64,000 bases of DNA, from the NCBI GenBank assembly GCA_019635775.1, contig JAHBYU010000009.1, positions 62,001 through 126,000 on the forward strand, in the 5' to 3' direction. Numbering within the stretch: the stretch's first letter is position 1; the number at the start of each line of letters is the position of its first letter. This document shows, piece by piece, positions 1 to 9,081 of the stretch. The stretch comes from Rhizobiaceae bacterium. GTDB taxonomy: Bacteria; Pseudomonadota; Alphaproteobacteria; Rhizobiales; Rhizobiaceae. The position numbers and the translations under genes were made by a program. The notes under the pieces were generated by a model that did not search any database, was not told where the DNA came from, and saw only the letters and a list, made by a program, of their open reading frames with translations.

Positions 1-552
1 GAGAACGGCGACACTCGTGGCAAGGAACGCTGCTGGTGCGAGCGCCGAAGCCGACCAGGTGAGAGCCGGCATCGAGAGGCCTCGCACCGAGATGTGCGTG
101 CCGGGCGCGAGCTTCCATGCCTCGGTGGCGAGCGGCAGGACCTCCCACCAAAGCGCGTAGTTGAAGATCAGCAGGACGACCAGCGGCGTGTTTCGGGCCA
201 CCTCCACCCAGACACGGCACAGACCGCTCACCAGCGGGTTGCTGCTGAGGCGGCCAATGCCGATGAACAGGCCGATCACACTGGCCAGCAGTATGACAAG
301 GACGGAGATGAATATGCTGTTTGACAGGCCGACAACCGCGGCCCACCAGTTCGGATCGGAAGACGAATAGGGCAGGATCGTTTCGGCAATCTGGAAGTTT
401 GCCGGCCGCCAGAGAAACCCGAAACCGAGAGGGATTCCGCGAAGCTCAAGGTTTCGCGCCGTGGCTGTGAGAAGCACGTATCCGAGAGCGGCGACGCCTG
501 CCAAAAGAGCGGCCTGAACCGTGATCGCCCGAATTCGAGCATCCTGCAGCAT
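1..552 (-). CDS. Amino-acid ABC transporter permease (AapQ/HisM-like), cut by the window edge
   Basis: Inner-membrane permease subunit of a polar amino-acid importer. Reading from the ATG at 552, the frame stays open to the window edge. It starts MLQDARIRAITVQAALLAGV, a first membrane helix. A periplasmic stretch follows, including FGFLWRPANFQIAETILPYS, which resembles the long N-terminal insert of AapQ-type permeases. Next come a second helix and the segment VWVEVARNTPLVVLLIFNYA, typical of the HisM/GltK family, where the ARNTP turn marks the family. The C-terminal half, with the ABC-contacting EAA loop, lies outside the window. The gene sits 53 bp downstream of the binding protein on the same strand, so the two are very likely co-transcribed. 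The ligand cannot be read from the sequence; the neighbouring PLP lyase suggests a sulfur-containing amino acid. Confidence 0.8.
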   Translation of the reverse strand, partial: MLQDARIRAITVQAALLAGVAALGYVLLTATARNLELRGIPLGFGFLWRPANFQIAETILPYSSSDPNWWAAVVGLSNSIFISVLVILLASVIGLFIGIGRLSSNPLVSGLCRVWVEVARNTPLVVLLIFNYALWWEVLPLATEAWKLAPGTHISVRGLSMPALTWSASALAPAAFLATSVAVL

Positions 553-605
553 CTCTGCCTCCTTGCCCTATGGCCGCCCGACCTTTGCCGGACGGCCGTC
601 GACGG

Positions 606-1637
606 CTACTTGAACGGGATGGGGAATAGTATTCCGCCGTCGCGCGGAAGCGCGTTGAGACGGCGTTCGGCCTTCAAGGGGCTCTCCTCGCCGAGATTAC
701 GCGCGAACACCTCACCATAGTTGCCGACTTGCTTGATCACGTTGTAGATCCATTTGTCGTCGAGCTTGAGAGGCTCGCCGATACCCGGTTCCACGCCAAG
801 CGCCTTGCGGGTTTCGCCGTCCGTCGCGCTTGCGGCGATTTCATCGACATTCTTGGATGTGATGCCGCGATCTTCCGCCCATACCATGGCGTTGAAGGCG
901 TAGCGAACGATGTCGAACCAGCGGTCGTCGCCGCGAGGTATAGCCAGAGCAAGCGGTTCCGTCGTCGCGCCGCTCTGGAAGATCGCATGCTCGTCAGGAT
1001 TGCCCGCCACCGCTGCCCTCTGCCCGGCGATTGCGAAACCGTCGCTCATGTAACCGTCACACCGCCCGCCGAAATAGGCGTCGCGCGCGAGGATCGTCGA
1101 GTCGAAGTAGACGCGTTCGACCTTTACCTGATTTTGCTGCTCGATCAGGTCGAGCGCATTTTCCACAAGGCTGCCGCCGCCCTGAAGGCAGATGGTCAGT
1201 CCGTCGAGATCGGCTGCGGCCCCGACGTTCAACGACTTGCGCAGCATGATCGCGTCACCGTCCACCAGGTTGATGGCGACGAAACGGACTGCCACGTCGC
1301 GGGTATACGTCCAGGTCGTGGTGCGAGCCAGCACGTCGACTTCGCCGGTCTGGACGGCCGGTATCCGCTGGGCGGCATTCAGCGGCACGAACTGGGCCTT
1401 CTGGCTGTCGCCGAAAAAGGCAGCGGCGACGGCGCGGCAGCTGTCCACATCGAACCCAGTCCACACCCCCTTGTCGTCGGGGCGGGAAAGCCCTGGCACC
1501 CCCTGACTGGCGCCGCAGCTGACATATCCGCGTTGACGGACCTTGTCCGTGATGGATTGCGCGTTCGCCGACCCGGCCCCGATCAAGACCATTGCCGCGG
1601 CGGCGGCAAACTGAGTTGCACGTTTCATCTGCGTCAT
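606..1637 (-). CDS. Amino-acid ABC transporter periplasmic binding protein (AapJ-like)
   Basis: Extracytoplasmic solute-binding protein, 343 residues, the usual length for AapJ/BztA-type general amino-acid receptors (family 3). Residues 1-26 form a Sec signal peptide ending in GSANAQS. The mature protein starts with the family pattern ITDKVRQRGYVSCGASQGVP and continues with GFDVDSCRAVAAAFFGD and the segment AAQRIPAVQTGEVDVLARTT, all typical of AapJ. It overlaps the end of the upstream PLP enzyme by 4 bp (ATGA), so translation is coupled. The permease follows directly. Ligand specificity is unknown. Confidence 0.88.
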   Translation of the reverse strand: MTQMKRATQFAAAAAMVLIGAGSANAQSITDKVRQRGYVSCGASQGVPGLSRPDDKGVWTGFDVDSCRAVAAAFFGDSQKAQFVPLNAAQRIPAVQTGEVDVLARTTTWTYTRDVAVRFVAINLVDGDAIMLRKSLNVGAAADLDGLTICLQGGGSLVENALDLIEQQNQVKVERVYFDSTILARDAYFGGRCDGYMSDGFAIAGQRAAVAGNPDEHAIFQSGATTEPLALAIPRGDDRWFDIVRYAFNAMVWAEDRGITSKNVDEIAASATDGETRKALGVEPGIGEPLKLDDKWIYNVIKQVGNYGEVFARNLGEESPLKAERRLNALPRDGGILFPIPFK

Positions 1638-2863
1638 CGCTCCTCTTTCTGTAGTTCCCTCTGATCAACGACATGTTTGCGCACGCTGTGCGTGGTACTG
1701 GCGGACAAGACCGCCAGAGCCGCTTCGATGTCCGCCTGAAGATCCTCGACGGGCTCGAGGCCGATCGAGAAACGGATGAGCTTTGTCGACGCAGAGCCGG
1801 GTGCGCCGTTCGATCTGAACGGAACCTGGGGCGTGACGATGCTCTGGGTGCTGCCCCAACTCGCTCCAATGCGGAAAATCCGCAGAGCGTCCACGAATGC
1901 GGATATGCATTCCTGATAGGGGGGCGCCGGTTCGATGGAGAAGAGGCCGCTCGCTCCGCGGAAATCTCGTTTCCAGAGATGATGCCCGGGATCGCCCGTC
2001 AGGGCTGGATGTAGCACCCGTGCGATTTCTGGACGTGCGATGAGCCAATGCGCCAGTGTCAGCGCCGAGGCGCCCTCCCGCTCGATCCGGAGAGGCATCG
2101 TCTGAAGTCCACGCAAGGCCAGGCTCGCATCGTCGGCAGATACGCCCAGCCCCATGAGGCGACTGACGTCCTTCATTCGACGGAAGAGGGCCTCGTCGCG
2201 GGTAACGAGAGCACCGAGGAGCACGTCCGCATGACCGCCGGCGTGCTTGGACAGCGCCTCCATGACGATATCAGCACCAAGGTCGAGCGGATTGCAGCAC
2301 AGCGCCGACGCCCAGGTGTTGTCGGCAAGCACACGCACCCCCGATGCGTGCGCCGCATGCGCGATTGCTGGAATGTCCTGGATCTCCATCGTGTTCGAGC
2401 CGGGGGACTCGACCACAACCATACGGGTGCGATCGTCCAGGAGTGCACCGATATCGGACGCGATAGCCGGGTCATAGAGCACGACCTCGACGCCGAAGGC
2501 CGCGAGCATTTCCGTACAGAATGTGCGTGTCGACCCGTAGGCCGAGGCCGTCACCAGCACGCGGTCTCCGGCTTTTAGGAGCGCGCTCAGGGCGAGCGCC
2601 GTCGCGGACTGCCCTGATGGCAGGCACAGGCAATGGTCTGCCACGTACAATTCGGAAATGCGCGCCTCCAACGTGCGGCTGGTCGGCGTGCCATAGAGTC
2701 CGTAGGTGTAGCCGTCGTAGAAGTGCTCGTAGCGGCGCTCGAAGGCATCGGACGAGGGAAAGACGATGGTCGAAGCCCTCGTCACCGGAACGGCAAGGCT
2801 GGCGAAGCCCTCGTCGCTCGCAGGCTCGGCACGCAGCAATCTGGTTTCTGATTTCAAGGCCAA
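1634..2863 (-). CDS. Cystathionine beta-lyase-like PLP enzyme (Cys/Met metabolism family)
   Basis: PLP-dependent enzyme of the Cys/Met metabolism fold, 409 residues, probably a cystathionine or cysteine-conjugate beta-lyase that releases a thiol, pyruvate and ammonia. Family signatures are visible: the early TYGLYGTPTSRTLEARISEL segment, the cofactor-contacting LPSGQSATALAL, VVVESPGSNTMEIQDIPAI, the phosphate and ring region LADNTWAS, and the Schiff-base lysine in MEALSKHAGGHADVLLG. It heads a three-gene unit with the amino-acid binding protein and permease. A LysR gene runs divergently from the other side of an 80-bp gap. A role in using an imported sulfur amino acid is inferred from this context. 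Confidence 0.85.
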   Translation of the reverse strand: MALKSETRLLRAEPASDEGFASLAVPVTRASTIVFPSSDAFERRYEHFYDGYTYGLYGTPTSRTLEARISELYVADHCLCLPSGQSATALALSALLKAGDRVLVTASAYGSTRTFCTEMLAAFGVEVVLYDPAIASDIGALLDDRTRMVVVESPGSNTMEIQDIPAIAHAAHASGVRVLADNTWASALCCNPLDLGADIVMEALSKHAGGHADVLLGALVTRDEALFRRMKDVSRLMGLGVSADDASLALRGLQTMPLRIEREGASALTLAHWLIARPEIARVLHPALTGDPGHHLWKRDFRGASGLFSIEPAPPYQECISAFVDALRIFRIGASWGSTQSIVTPQVPFRSNGAPGSASTKLIRFSIGLEPVEDLQADIEAALAVLSASTTHSVRKHVVDQRELQKEER

Positions 2864-2943
2864 TCTCCTGCCTAGAGGTGTAGCCCAGTGAACCTATGTG
2901 CGATAATGCTTCCGTGAGGTGTACATTATGCGCTGGTGTTATT

Positions 2944-3867
2944 ATGCATCTTGCGGAGCTTGAGGCCTTCGATGCCGTCATGCGGATGGGCAGCACAAAT
3001 CGGGCTGCCGACTTCCTGGGCATCAGCCAGCCGGCGGTGAGCCGGGCCATTGGCCGCCTCGCGAGATCCACAAGGCTGACGTTGTTCCGACAGGTTGGCG
3101 GACGTCTTGTGCCGACGCCCGAGGCATTGAGCCTGCACGACGAGGTGCAACGCGCCTTTGTTGGCCTCGATCAAATACGCGCCCGCGCCGCGATGATCCG
3201 TGAATTCGGCGCCGGGGGACTTCGGTTAGCCTGCTATCCCGCGCTCGGTCTGTCCTTCGCACCCAAGGCCATCCAGCGATATCGAACCAGGGACCGATCA
3301 GGACATGTGACGCTCCTGATCGCAGGTTCGAACGCGGTGCGCGACATGGTTGCCTCCGGTCAGGCGGATGTTGGGCTGGCTGCCGACGAAATCGACGTGT
3401 CGCGCGTCTCCACGCAGCCCTTCATGTCCGCACCCGCCGTGTGCGTCATGCCGGCAGGCCATCGCTTGTCCAGCCACGAAACTGTTTCGCCCGGCGACCT
3501 CGCCGGAGAACCGTTCATTGCCCTTTCACCGGATGACACAGTTCGCAGGCGGATCGAGCGTATATTCGAAGAAGCCGGCATGCAGACGCGCACAGTGGTC
3601 GAGACGCAATATTCGGAGGTGGTCTGCAATCTGGCGCTCGAAGGCGTTGGTATTGGAATTGCCAATTCCATAACGTTCAAGGCGAGCAAATTCGAACAGC
3701 GTGGCCTGGTCGCTCGCCCATTCCATCCCAGTATCGCATTCAAGGCCCTGGTCCTCACCGCAAAGGAACGATTGAAGTCCGCGCAAACACAAGCCCTTGT
3801 TGCGGCGCTTCATGACACACGTAATCAATTCAGCATCATGGCCGCACCTGCCATGACTGGTGGCTAG
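2944..3867 (+). CDS. LysR-family transcriptional regulator
   Basis: DNA-binding regulator of about 307 residues. The N-terminal winged helix-turn-helix reads ELEAFDAVMRMGSTNRAADF then LGISQPAVSRAIGRLARSTR, with the usual LFxR..RLVPTPE ending. The C-terminal part is the periplasmic-binding-protein-like effector domain. I chose the ATG at 2944 (MHLAELEAF) because LysR proteins normally begin a few residues before this helix; an upstream ATG at 2896 would add 16 atypical residues. The gene is divergent from the PLP lyase/ABC unit, the classical arrangement for a LysR activator of its neighbour. The inducer is unknown. Confidence 0.88.
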   Translation: MHLAELEAFDAVMRMGSTNRAADFLGISQPAVSRAIGRLARSTRLTLFRQVGGRLVPTPEALSLHDEVQRAFVGLDQIRARAAMIREFGAGGLRLACYPALGLSFAPKAIQRYRTRDRSGHVTLLIAGSNAVRDMVASGQADVGLAADEIDVSRVSTQPFMSAPAVCVMPAGHRLSSHETVSPGDLAGEPFIALSPDDTVRRRIERIFEEAGMQTRTVVETQYSEVVCNLALEGVGIGIANSITFKASKFEQRGLVARPFHPSIAFKALVLTAKERLKSAQTQALVAALHDTRNQFSIMAAPAMTGG

Positions 3868-4133
3868 TCTAGGATATGTCGTCAGCGCGTGAGCCATGAC
3901 AACGACACCATGTGGAAAGCGCAAAGGGTTCGGCAGCAGGCTAGAAAGTCGCGTATGAGATTCCGGCGCTGCCGCTTGCCTTCGCGGCTCCGGACGCAAT
4001 TCCTCTCCTTCCCGGGTCATCGTGTGTCGAACTCTTCGCCTAGCTGATCTACATGCATGTCATGCCGAGGTTGGGGCGTTCGGACGAGCCCGCAGATCAA
4101 GCTGCCTGATAGTCCTTACGCGAAGCCCGTCGC

Positions 4134-5330
4134 TCATTCGCGGATGGTCTCGGGCCGAAAGCCCATACCGATCAGACGGCCTGTAAGATGCGGCAGGAGC
4201 CGCGAGCGGGCGATGAATCGCATGAAGGCCGGCGGGCCGGAAGAAGGTTTCCCGCCCTCCGGCTTGCGCCGTCGCCGCATCATGAGCTGGACCTTCTGGG
4301 TCGCTTTTGTCGGAAAGCTCCTGCGCTTCTGGACGGCGTGCAGATGCGCGTCCGTCAACGTGCCCTCACGGAGCGGGCCGGCAAGAATGTTGGCGGCCGC
4401 GATGGCGTCCTGAATGGCGAGGTTCACGCCGACCCCGCCAATGGGCGACATGGCATGCGCCGCATCGCCGATGCATAGAACGCCGGGTTTCCACCATTGC
4501 CGGAGCCGATCCATCCGCACCTTGAGCAGATGCACCTGTTCCCAGCCGGCCAGCTCGTCGAAGCGCTCGGCCGGGAGAGGCGCGACGGCCGCGAGCTTTG
4601 CCCGCAAGGCGGGGATGCCGTCCTGTTTGACCTGCCGAAATCCTCCCTTGGCGATGACGTAGCCGAGTTGCCAGAAATCGCCGCGGTCGATCATCACCAG
4701 GCCCTGATTGGGGCCGGCATGGCTCATCGGCTGCGCCGGATCGCCGTCGCGGCGTGACAGCTTCATCCAGAGCACGTCGACCGATGAACCCAGATCCTCA
4801 ACCTGAAGGCCAGCCAACCGGCGCACGGTGGAAACGCGGCCATCGGCGCCGACGACCAGCGAAGCTTCCATGTCTTGTTCCGTGCCGTCGACTGTCCGGA
4901 TACTGACACCGTGAACGGCGCCGTCCCGTTCGACCAGGCCGGTGGCCGCACAGCCCATCTCAAGCCGGAAACCGGGAATGGCGCGCGCCTTGCCGGCGAT
5001 GAAATCAAGAAATTCCCATTGCGGCATGAAGGCGATGTATTTGCAGCGGGTCGGCAGGCGCGAGAAGTCGGCGATCGTAGCGGTTTTGCCGCCGATCTCG
5101 GCGTGAAGGGCAGGGGCCTTCTGGTGCGGCAACGCCAGGAACTCGTCAAGACAGCCGAGCTGGTCCATAACATCTAGCGTCGAGGGGTGAATGGTGTCGC
5201 CGCGGAAGTCGCGCAAAAAGTCGTCGTGCTTCTCGATCACGGTGACGGTGATGCCGGCCCGGGCCAGCAAGAGCCCGAGCATCAGGCCGGCCGGACCAGC
5301 TCCAACGACAATGCAATCCTGTTTCGACAT
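4134..5330 (-). CDS. FAD-dependent monooxygenase (PHBH/UbiH fold)
   Basis: Flavoprotein hydroxylase-type enzyme, 398 residues from the chosen ATG. The start MSKQDCIVVGAGPAGLMLGL gives the Rossmann GxGxxG FAD motif right at the N terminus; an upstream in-frame ATG at 5369 would add 13 residues before it, so 5330 is preferred. Further marks are the DG motif in VVGADGRVSTVRRLAG and the GD motif in VLCIGDAAHAMSPIGGVGVN, which bind FAD in the PHBH class. DFLRDFRGDTIHPSTLDVMD is typical of a widespread uncharacterised subgroup. It stands alone between the LysR gene and an M23 peptidase, so the substrate cannot be inferred. Confidence 0.85.
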   Translation of the reverse strand: MSKQDCIVVGAGPAGLMLGLLLARAGITVTVIEKHDDFLRDFRGDTIHPSTLDVMDQLGCLDEFLALPHQKAPALHAEIGGKTATIADFSRLPTRCKYIAFMPQWEFLDFIAGKARAIPGFRLEMGCAATGLVERDGAVHGVSIRTVDGTEQDMEASLVVGADGRVSTVRRLAGLQVEDLGSSVDVLWMKLSRRDGDPAQPMSHAGPNQGLVMIDRGDFWQLGYVIAKGGFRQVKQDGIPALRAKLAAVAPLPAERFDELAGWEQVHLLKVRMDRLRQWWKPGVLCIGDAAHAMSPIGGVGVNLAIQDAIAAANILAGPLREGTLTDAHLHAVQKRRSFPTKATQKVQLMMRRRRKPEGGKPSSGPPAFMRFIARSRLLPHLTGRLIGMGFRPETIRE

Positions 5331-5504
5331 GGCGCATCCTTCGGCTTTCCCGGCAGAGCACTGCCGCAATCGCCAGCCGGGTGGTCCGGATCTCGGAGGA
5401 CGTGCCTGGACGATTTAGTATGTAGTGCTAACAATTGAGCCGGAGCACCATGACGATCAATGGGGCATAGTGGCTCATCTTTTGGGCGTGGATCTGCGAC
5501 ATTG

Positions 5505-7448
5505 CTAAGTATTTTGAGCGGGGGTCCGCAGATCGCCGGCAGAACGAAGGAGCAGATCATCTATACGTCGTCGCTCCGTTAAAAAGGCCTGCAACTCGTC
5601 TCCCGTCAACGTCCGTTCTGCCGGAAGGCGAATTCGCATCGGATCGACCTTCGTCCCATTGATGATCAACTCGTAATGGAGGTGGTTCCCGGTCGAAAGA
5701 CCTGTGGAACCGACGTAGCCAATGATCTGACCCTGGCGAATGCGCGCCCCAGGGACCACACCATCAGCAATTTTGCTCTGGTGGTTGAAGGTTGTCTGAT
5801 AGCCGTTCGCGTGGCGAATGACCGTTTGTTGACCGTAGCCGCCATTCCAACCGGCTTGTTCCACAATTCCATCTCCCGAGGCGAGTATTGGTGTGCCTCT
5901 CGGGGCTGCCCAATCGACGCCGGTGTGAGCACGCACGTAACCGAGGATCGGATGTCGTCGATTTCCGAAGCCGGAGGTGAATTGTCCGGTAGGGATCGGA
6001 TTGCGAAGCAAGAACTGCCGCACGCTGCGGCCCGCTTCGTCGAAATAGTCTATAGCCCCGTCCTCCATCTGAAATCGATAAAATGTGCGAGCGGTCCCTC
6101 CGAAATTGGTTTTGATGTAGAGGAGCTCGGAATCCCCTGTTGCTTTGTCGTTCTCATCTGGCTGTGAGAAAAACACCTCGATCTGATCTGTTGGATCAGC
6201 GGGCGATTCGAAATCAACTTTTGTGGCAAGCAATTGCACCAGCTGACGCGTCATCGGCTGTGTCAACCCATGCGAGGATGTGGCACGATAGATACCGTCA
6301 TACACCGTTGGCAAATCGCCGCTCGCCTGTGCGACGGGCTGATGGGTGGTTTCGAAGGCGACGAACACAGCCGGATTTGCCTCGGGCTCGCTACCGCGCA
6401 CATAGCGCCGCGCGTCATCAAGCGCGACCGTGAGGACATGTTGACGCTGGTTATAGATGCTGGCGCGGACAATTTGCCTGACGCTTTCGCGCGTTTCGAT
6501 ACCCAGACGAAGTACATAGCCCGATTTCAGCATCGGAGACCCTAGCAGGATAGCGACCGCCTCGGCCATGCCGTCGGCGCCTGCCCCCACGTAACCAGCC
6601 TCCGCCAGCACGCCGGCAATCTCGCTTTCGGAGCGAATGGGAACGATGTCCTCGCTATAGTCCGTGAACTCCTCGGGTTCTTTCTGGGCCCTCGCGATCG
6701 ACACATTCTCTTCCACAATACGAATGCCGAAGGCCTGATCTGACACACTCGCGCGGAGCGCCCCACCAAAGCGCTCCGGATCCACATAGTGCAGTGCCGC
6801 CACCTCCACGCCACCATCGACAAGCACGTTCCCCACGTTACGCACCACGACCTCTACCTCTTCGGAGGTAAGGGCGTTCATCTCCTCAAAGACCGCGGTT
6901 TCGACAGGAAAATCGACAGTGCGCAAGGTGACCGCACTGTCCACTTTGGCGCCGTAGATGCTGCCGGTGATCACAGTGCTTTGCGTAGGGACATCTTCGG
7001 CGAGAACAGTCAACGGATCGAAAGGAGGGTAGGTGCCATTGCCGGCATGGCTCGCACCGAGCGACATTCTGACCTGAACGAATGGGAGCGTGCGCACCAC
7101 GTCACGATCGCCGGTCCTCGTTACTGTGGATACGTCGAGTCGCCGTCCGGCCGACAACCTTGTTAGCACGCGCGTGGAGGCCAGCCGATCGGTCTTCTCG
7201 TTCGGCTGCGCGCCAGGTGCCACTGAAGAGGCACTCAGGACCCGGGCCGGCTTGGCCACTTGTTCGCGGCCGTCGAGAGCGGCAAAAAGTGCCGCTCCCA
7301 TCAACACACTGGAGGTGATGCCGGTCAAGAATGTCCCGGACAACCAGCGCGTCGACAATTCACGTCGGTCGGGAGGCTTTGATCTGCCGTCAGCGACCAG
7401 AGGTGGTTCATTTCCTATAGCAGCAAGAGTGTCTTCAAAGGACGGCAT
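5505..7448 (-). CDS. M23-family (LytM-type) metallopeptidase, membrane anchored
   Basis: Peptidoglycan endopeptidase or endopeptidase-activator type protein, 647 residues. One N-terminal membrane segment (about residues 36-58, SGTFLTGITSSVLMGAALFA) anchors a long periplasmic region. The M23 domain is near the C terminus: SGFGNRRHPILGYVRAHTGV supplies the first zinc ligands (H and D in RRHPxxxxxxxHTGVD) and NHLHYELIING supplies the HLH pair, so the zinc site looks complete. Length and order match the large rhizobial M23 proteins with an extended N-terminal region. It is a single gene with about 560 bp of non-coding DNA upstream. Confidence 0.88.
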   Translation of the reverse strand: MPSFEDTLAAIGNEPPLVADGRSKPPDRRELSTRWLSGTFLTGITSSVLMGAALFAALDGREQVAKPARVLSASSVAPGAQPNEKTDRLASTRVLTRLSAGRRLDVSTVTRTGDRDVVRTLPFVQVRMSLGASHAGNGTYPPFDPLTVLAEDVPTQSTVITGSIYGAKVDSAVTLRTVDFPVETAVFEEMNALTSEEVEVVVRNVGNVLVDGGVEVAALHYVDPERFGGALRASVSDQAFGIRIVEENVSIARAQKEPEEFTDYSEDIVPIRSESEIAGVLAEAGYVGAGADGMAEAVAILLGSPMLKSGYVLRLGIETRESVRQIVRASIYNQRQHVLTVALDDARRYVRGSEPEANPAVFVAFETTHQPVAQASGDLPTVYDGIYRATSSHGLTQPMTRQLVQLLATKVDFESPADPTDQIEVFFSQPDENDKATGDSELLYIKTNFGGTARTFYRFQMEDGAIDYFDEAGRSVRQFLLRNPIPTGQFTSGFGNRRHPILGYVRAHTGVDWAAPRGTPILASGDGIVEQAGWNGGYGQQTVIRHANGYQTTFNHQSKIADGVVPGARIRQGQIIGYVGSTGLSTGNHLHYELIINGTKVDPMRIRLPAERTLTGDELQAFLTERRRIDDLLLRSAGDLRTPAQNT

Positions 7449-8011
7449 TGCCGGCGATTAGTCCCCCCTCTTTGCCCCCTATAGCTCGTTGACGAGGCGC
7501 TACGAAGGTAGTCTGCAATCGTCTCGCGATCAAAGCGGCGCATCTTGCCTTACGGTAAGTACATTCCCGTCTTCACCTATGTGCGCATGTCATGGATCGA
7601 GGTGGCAATTTATCTTGCCTCGCCTATTGAGAGAATCTGGCTCGAATATGACGCCACAAATTCAGAGAATTCGATGCCCTACCAGATGGTTGGTGCGAAC
7701 TAGATATCGCGTAAGTTGACGGGATAACTGCGCGTTAGGATGAGCGTGCACAACGCGTCGTGATCGCGTTCCTGCATGAAGATTGCAGGCACCAGGCATG
7801 TGTGGCGCTGCCCGAACGAAAAAACCTGCCGGAATGGGAACCGGCAGGTCTGATTCGAAATGCAGCGCACGAAAATGTGCCTTGCATCCGATGCCAACGT
7901 CTTGGGAGGAGACGAGCCATTTGCGTCATTGATCTATCGCGTCGTCCGCCATGCAGGCAATGCGACATTTCCGCATGAAGGATGGGAAAGCCACGGCATA
8001 TGATGCAGTGC
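7449..8011. other. Intergenic stretch between M23 peptidase and MucR
   Basis: About 560 bp without a convincing gene. It carries the upstream region of the M23 peptidase (leftward) and a strong hairpin with a T-tract downstream of mucR, listed separately. The 160 bp between that hairpin and the mucR stop hold several small dyads and could belong to an mRNA tail or a small RNA. I cannot support either from sequence alone. Confidence 0.4.
7816..7849 (-). terminator. Rho-independent terminator downstream of mucR
   Basis: A perfect 9-bp inverted repeat (ACCTGCCGG at 7824-7832, CCGGCAGGT at 7841-7849, 8-nt loop) is followed on the minus strand by a run of T (7816-7824 is A-rich on the plus strand). 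This fits an intrinsic terminator for leftward transcripts coming from mucR at 8012-8476. Confidence 0.75.
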
Positions 8012-8476
8012 TCAGGCCTTCTTTTTCCTCCCGATGCGTTTCGATGGCGCGGCTTTTTCAGCTTCTTGTCGCTTGCGACCGAGGCCCATGGTCTTAGCCA
8101 GCGCCGAACGAGCGGCCGCATAATTCGGGGCAACCATAGGATAGTCAGCCGGCAGCCCCCATTTGGCCCGGTATTCCTCTGGCGTGAGACCGTAGTGCGT
8201 GGCAAGATGTCGCTTAAGCGATTTGAACTTCTTCCCATCCTCGAGACTGACGAGGTAATCAGGCGTCACCGACTTCCTGATCGGGACCGCCGGCTTTTGA
8301 GCCTCGGGCTTTTCATCTTCGGGACCATGCATTCTGCTCATGAGTGCCGCATGCACTTGGCCGATAAGCGACGGAAGTTCGCCTGCTGGGACAGGATTGT
8401 TGGAAACGTAAGCTGAAACCACATCTGCGGTGAGTCCAATGAGATTGTCGGATTTGGTTTCGACGTCATCAGCCAC
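8012..8476 (-). CDS. MucR/Ros-family transcriptional regulator with altered zinc-finger ligands
   Basis: Small regulator of 154 residues in the MucR/Ros family, which controls exopolysaccharide, motility and symbiosis or virulence genes in Rhizobiales. The conserved core is present: [20 protein letters not shown] and the tail [15 protein letters not shown]. In Ros the finger is held by two cysteines and two histidines; here the cysteine positions read S77 and D80 (LVSLEDG), while H90 and H94 remain. Such finger variants without cysteines are known among Mesorhizobium Ros homologues and can still bind DNA without zinc. It ends in a basic RIGRKKKA tail. A strong terminator follows. Confidence 0.9.
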   Translation of the reverse strand: MADDVETKSDNLIGLTADVVSAYVSNNPVPAGELPSLIGQVHAALMSRMHGPEDEKPEAQKPAVPIRKSVTPDYLVSLEDGKKFKSLKRHLATHYGLTPEEYRAKWGLPADYPMVAPNYAAARSALAKTMGLGRKRQEAEKAAPSKRIGRKKKA

Positions 8477-8624
8477 AAGGACGCTCCTGGGAACAGATTT
8501 TCTGCCGGCGACAAACGCTTAATATGCATGCCGGTCGCTGAAAGCAACGAAAGTGCGGCAAGATTCAAGCCTTGCCCTTCTCAGTCGTCGCTCATCGGAC
8601 GGTTTCGTAGCCCGCTCGAAAACG

Positions 8625-8674
8625 TTGACCCTTGTCAGGGCGAACCTTACAGTCAGGAAAGCCCTGACAAGGAG
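8625..8674 (+). promoter_or_regulatory. Promoter with a 12-bp inverted repeat reaching into the ribosome-binding site
   Basis: A sigma-70-like promoter, TTGACC (8625-8630), 17-bp spacer, TACAGT (8648-8653), precedes the ClpX-type zinc-finger gene. A perfect 12-bp inverted repeat overlaps it: CCTTGTCAGGGC at 8630-8641 lies between -35 and -10, and GCCCTGACAAGG at 8661-8672 ends within the Shine-Dalgarno AAGGAG (8669-8674), 7 nt before the ATG at 8682. It could be a repressor operator, or an mRNA hairpin hiding the ribosome-binding site if transcription begins upstream. Confidence 0.55.
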
Positions 8675-8681
8675 CATCATC

Positions 8682-9023
8682 ATGGTCAAAAAGCTATGCT
8701 GCTCATTTTGCGGCAGATCGGAATCCGAAGTCGCCAAATTGGCAGCCGGCCCGGGGGGCGTTCATATCTGCGACGCCTGTGTGGAAGCGTGTCGGTTATT
8801 CATGTCTGGAGCCGCCTTGCCGCGCGATTTCGAACCGGCAACGTGGCCAACGGATCGCCTTCTCGCAGCCCTCGGACCACTAAGCGCCACCGTGGATGCC
8901 CACCGCGCGTATCTGGCGAGCATTGTCGACACGCTTCGGCATCGGGAGGTGAGTTGGGCGAAGATTGCCCAGCCCCTAAATGTGTCACGCCAAACGGCGT
9001 GGGAGCGGTTCGGCGGACGCTAA
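8682..9023 (+). CDS. ClpX-type C4 zinc-finger protein with a C-terminal helix-turn-helix-like segment
   Basis: Small protein of 113 residues. The N terminus [20 protein letters not shown] followed by ICDACVEAC is the four-cysteine zinc-binding domain found at the front of ClpX, but no AAA+ domain follows. The C-terminal part, [20 protein letters not shown], looks like a helix-turn-helix, so a DNA- or adaptor-binding role is possible. I chose the ATG at 8682 because it has a good AAGGAG 7 nt upstream; an earlier in-frame start at 8553 would read through the promoter and inverted repeat. Such stand-alone ClpX-finger proteins occur in rhizobia; their function is not known to me. Confidence 0.75.
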   Translation: MVKKLCCSFCGRSESEVAKLAAGPGGVHICDACVEACRLFMSGAALPRDFEPATWPTDRLLAALGPLSATVDAHRAYLASIVDTLRHREVSWAKIAQPLNVSRQTAWERFGGR

Positions 9024-9081
9024 TCGGCTCCTCGCTAACCGAGCGAAAAACGTGATAGAGAAAACACAAAGGAGCGCGTCT

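Noticed and set aside
729-1664. Long open frame on the plus strand opposite the amino-acid binding protein
   Set aside because: It is the antisense shadow of a clear AapJ-like gene; its translation has no recognisable domain or start signal.
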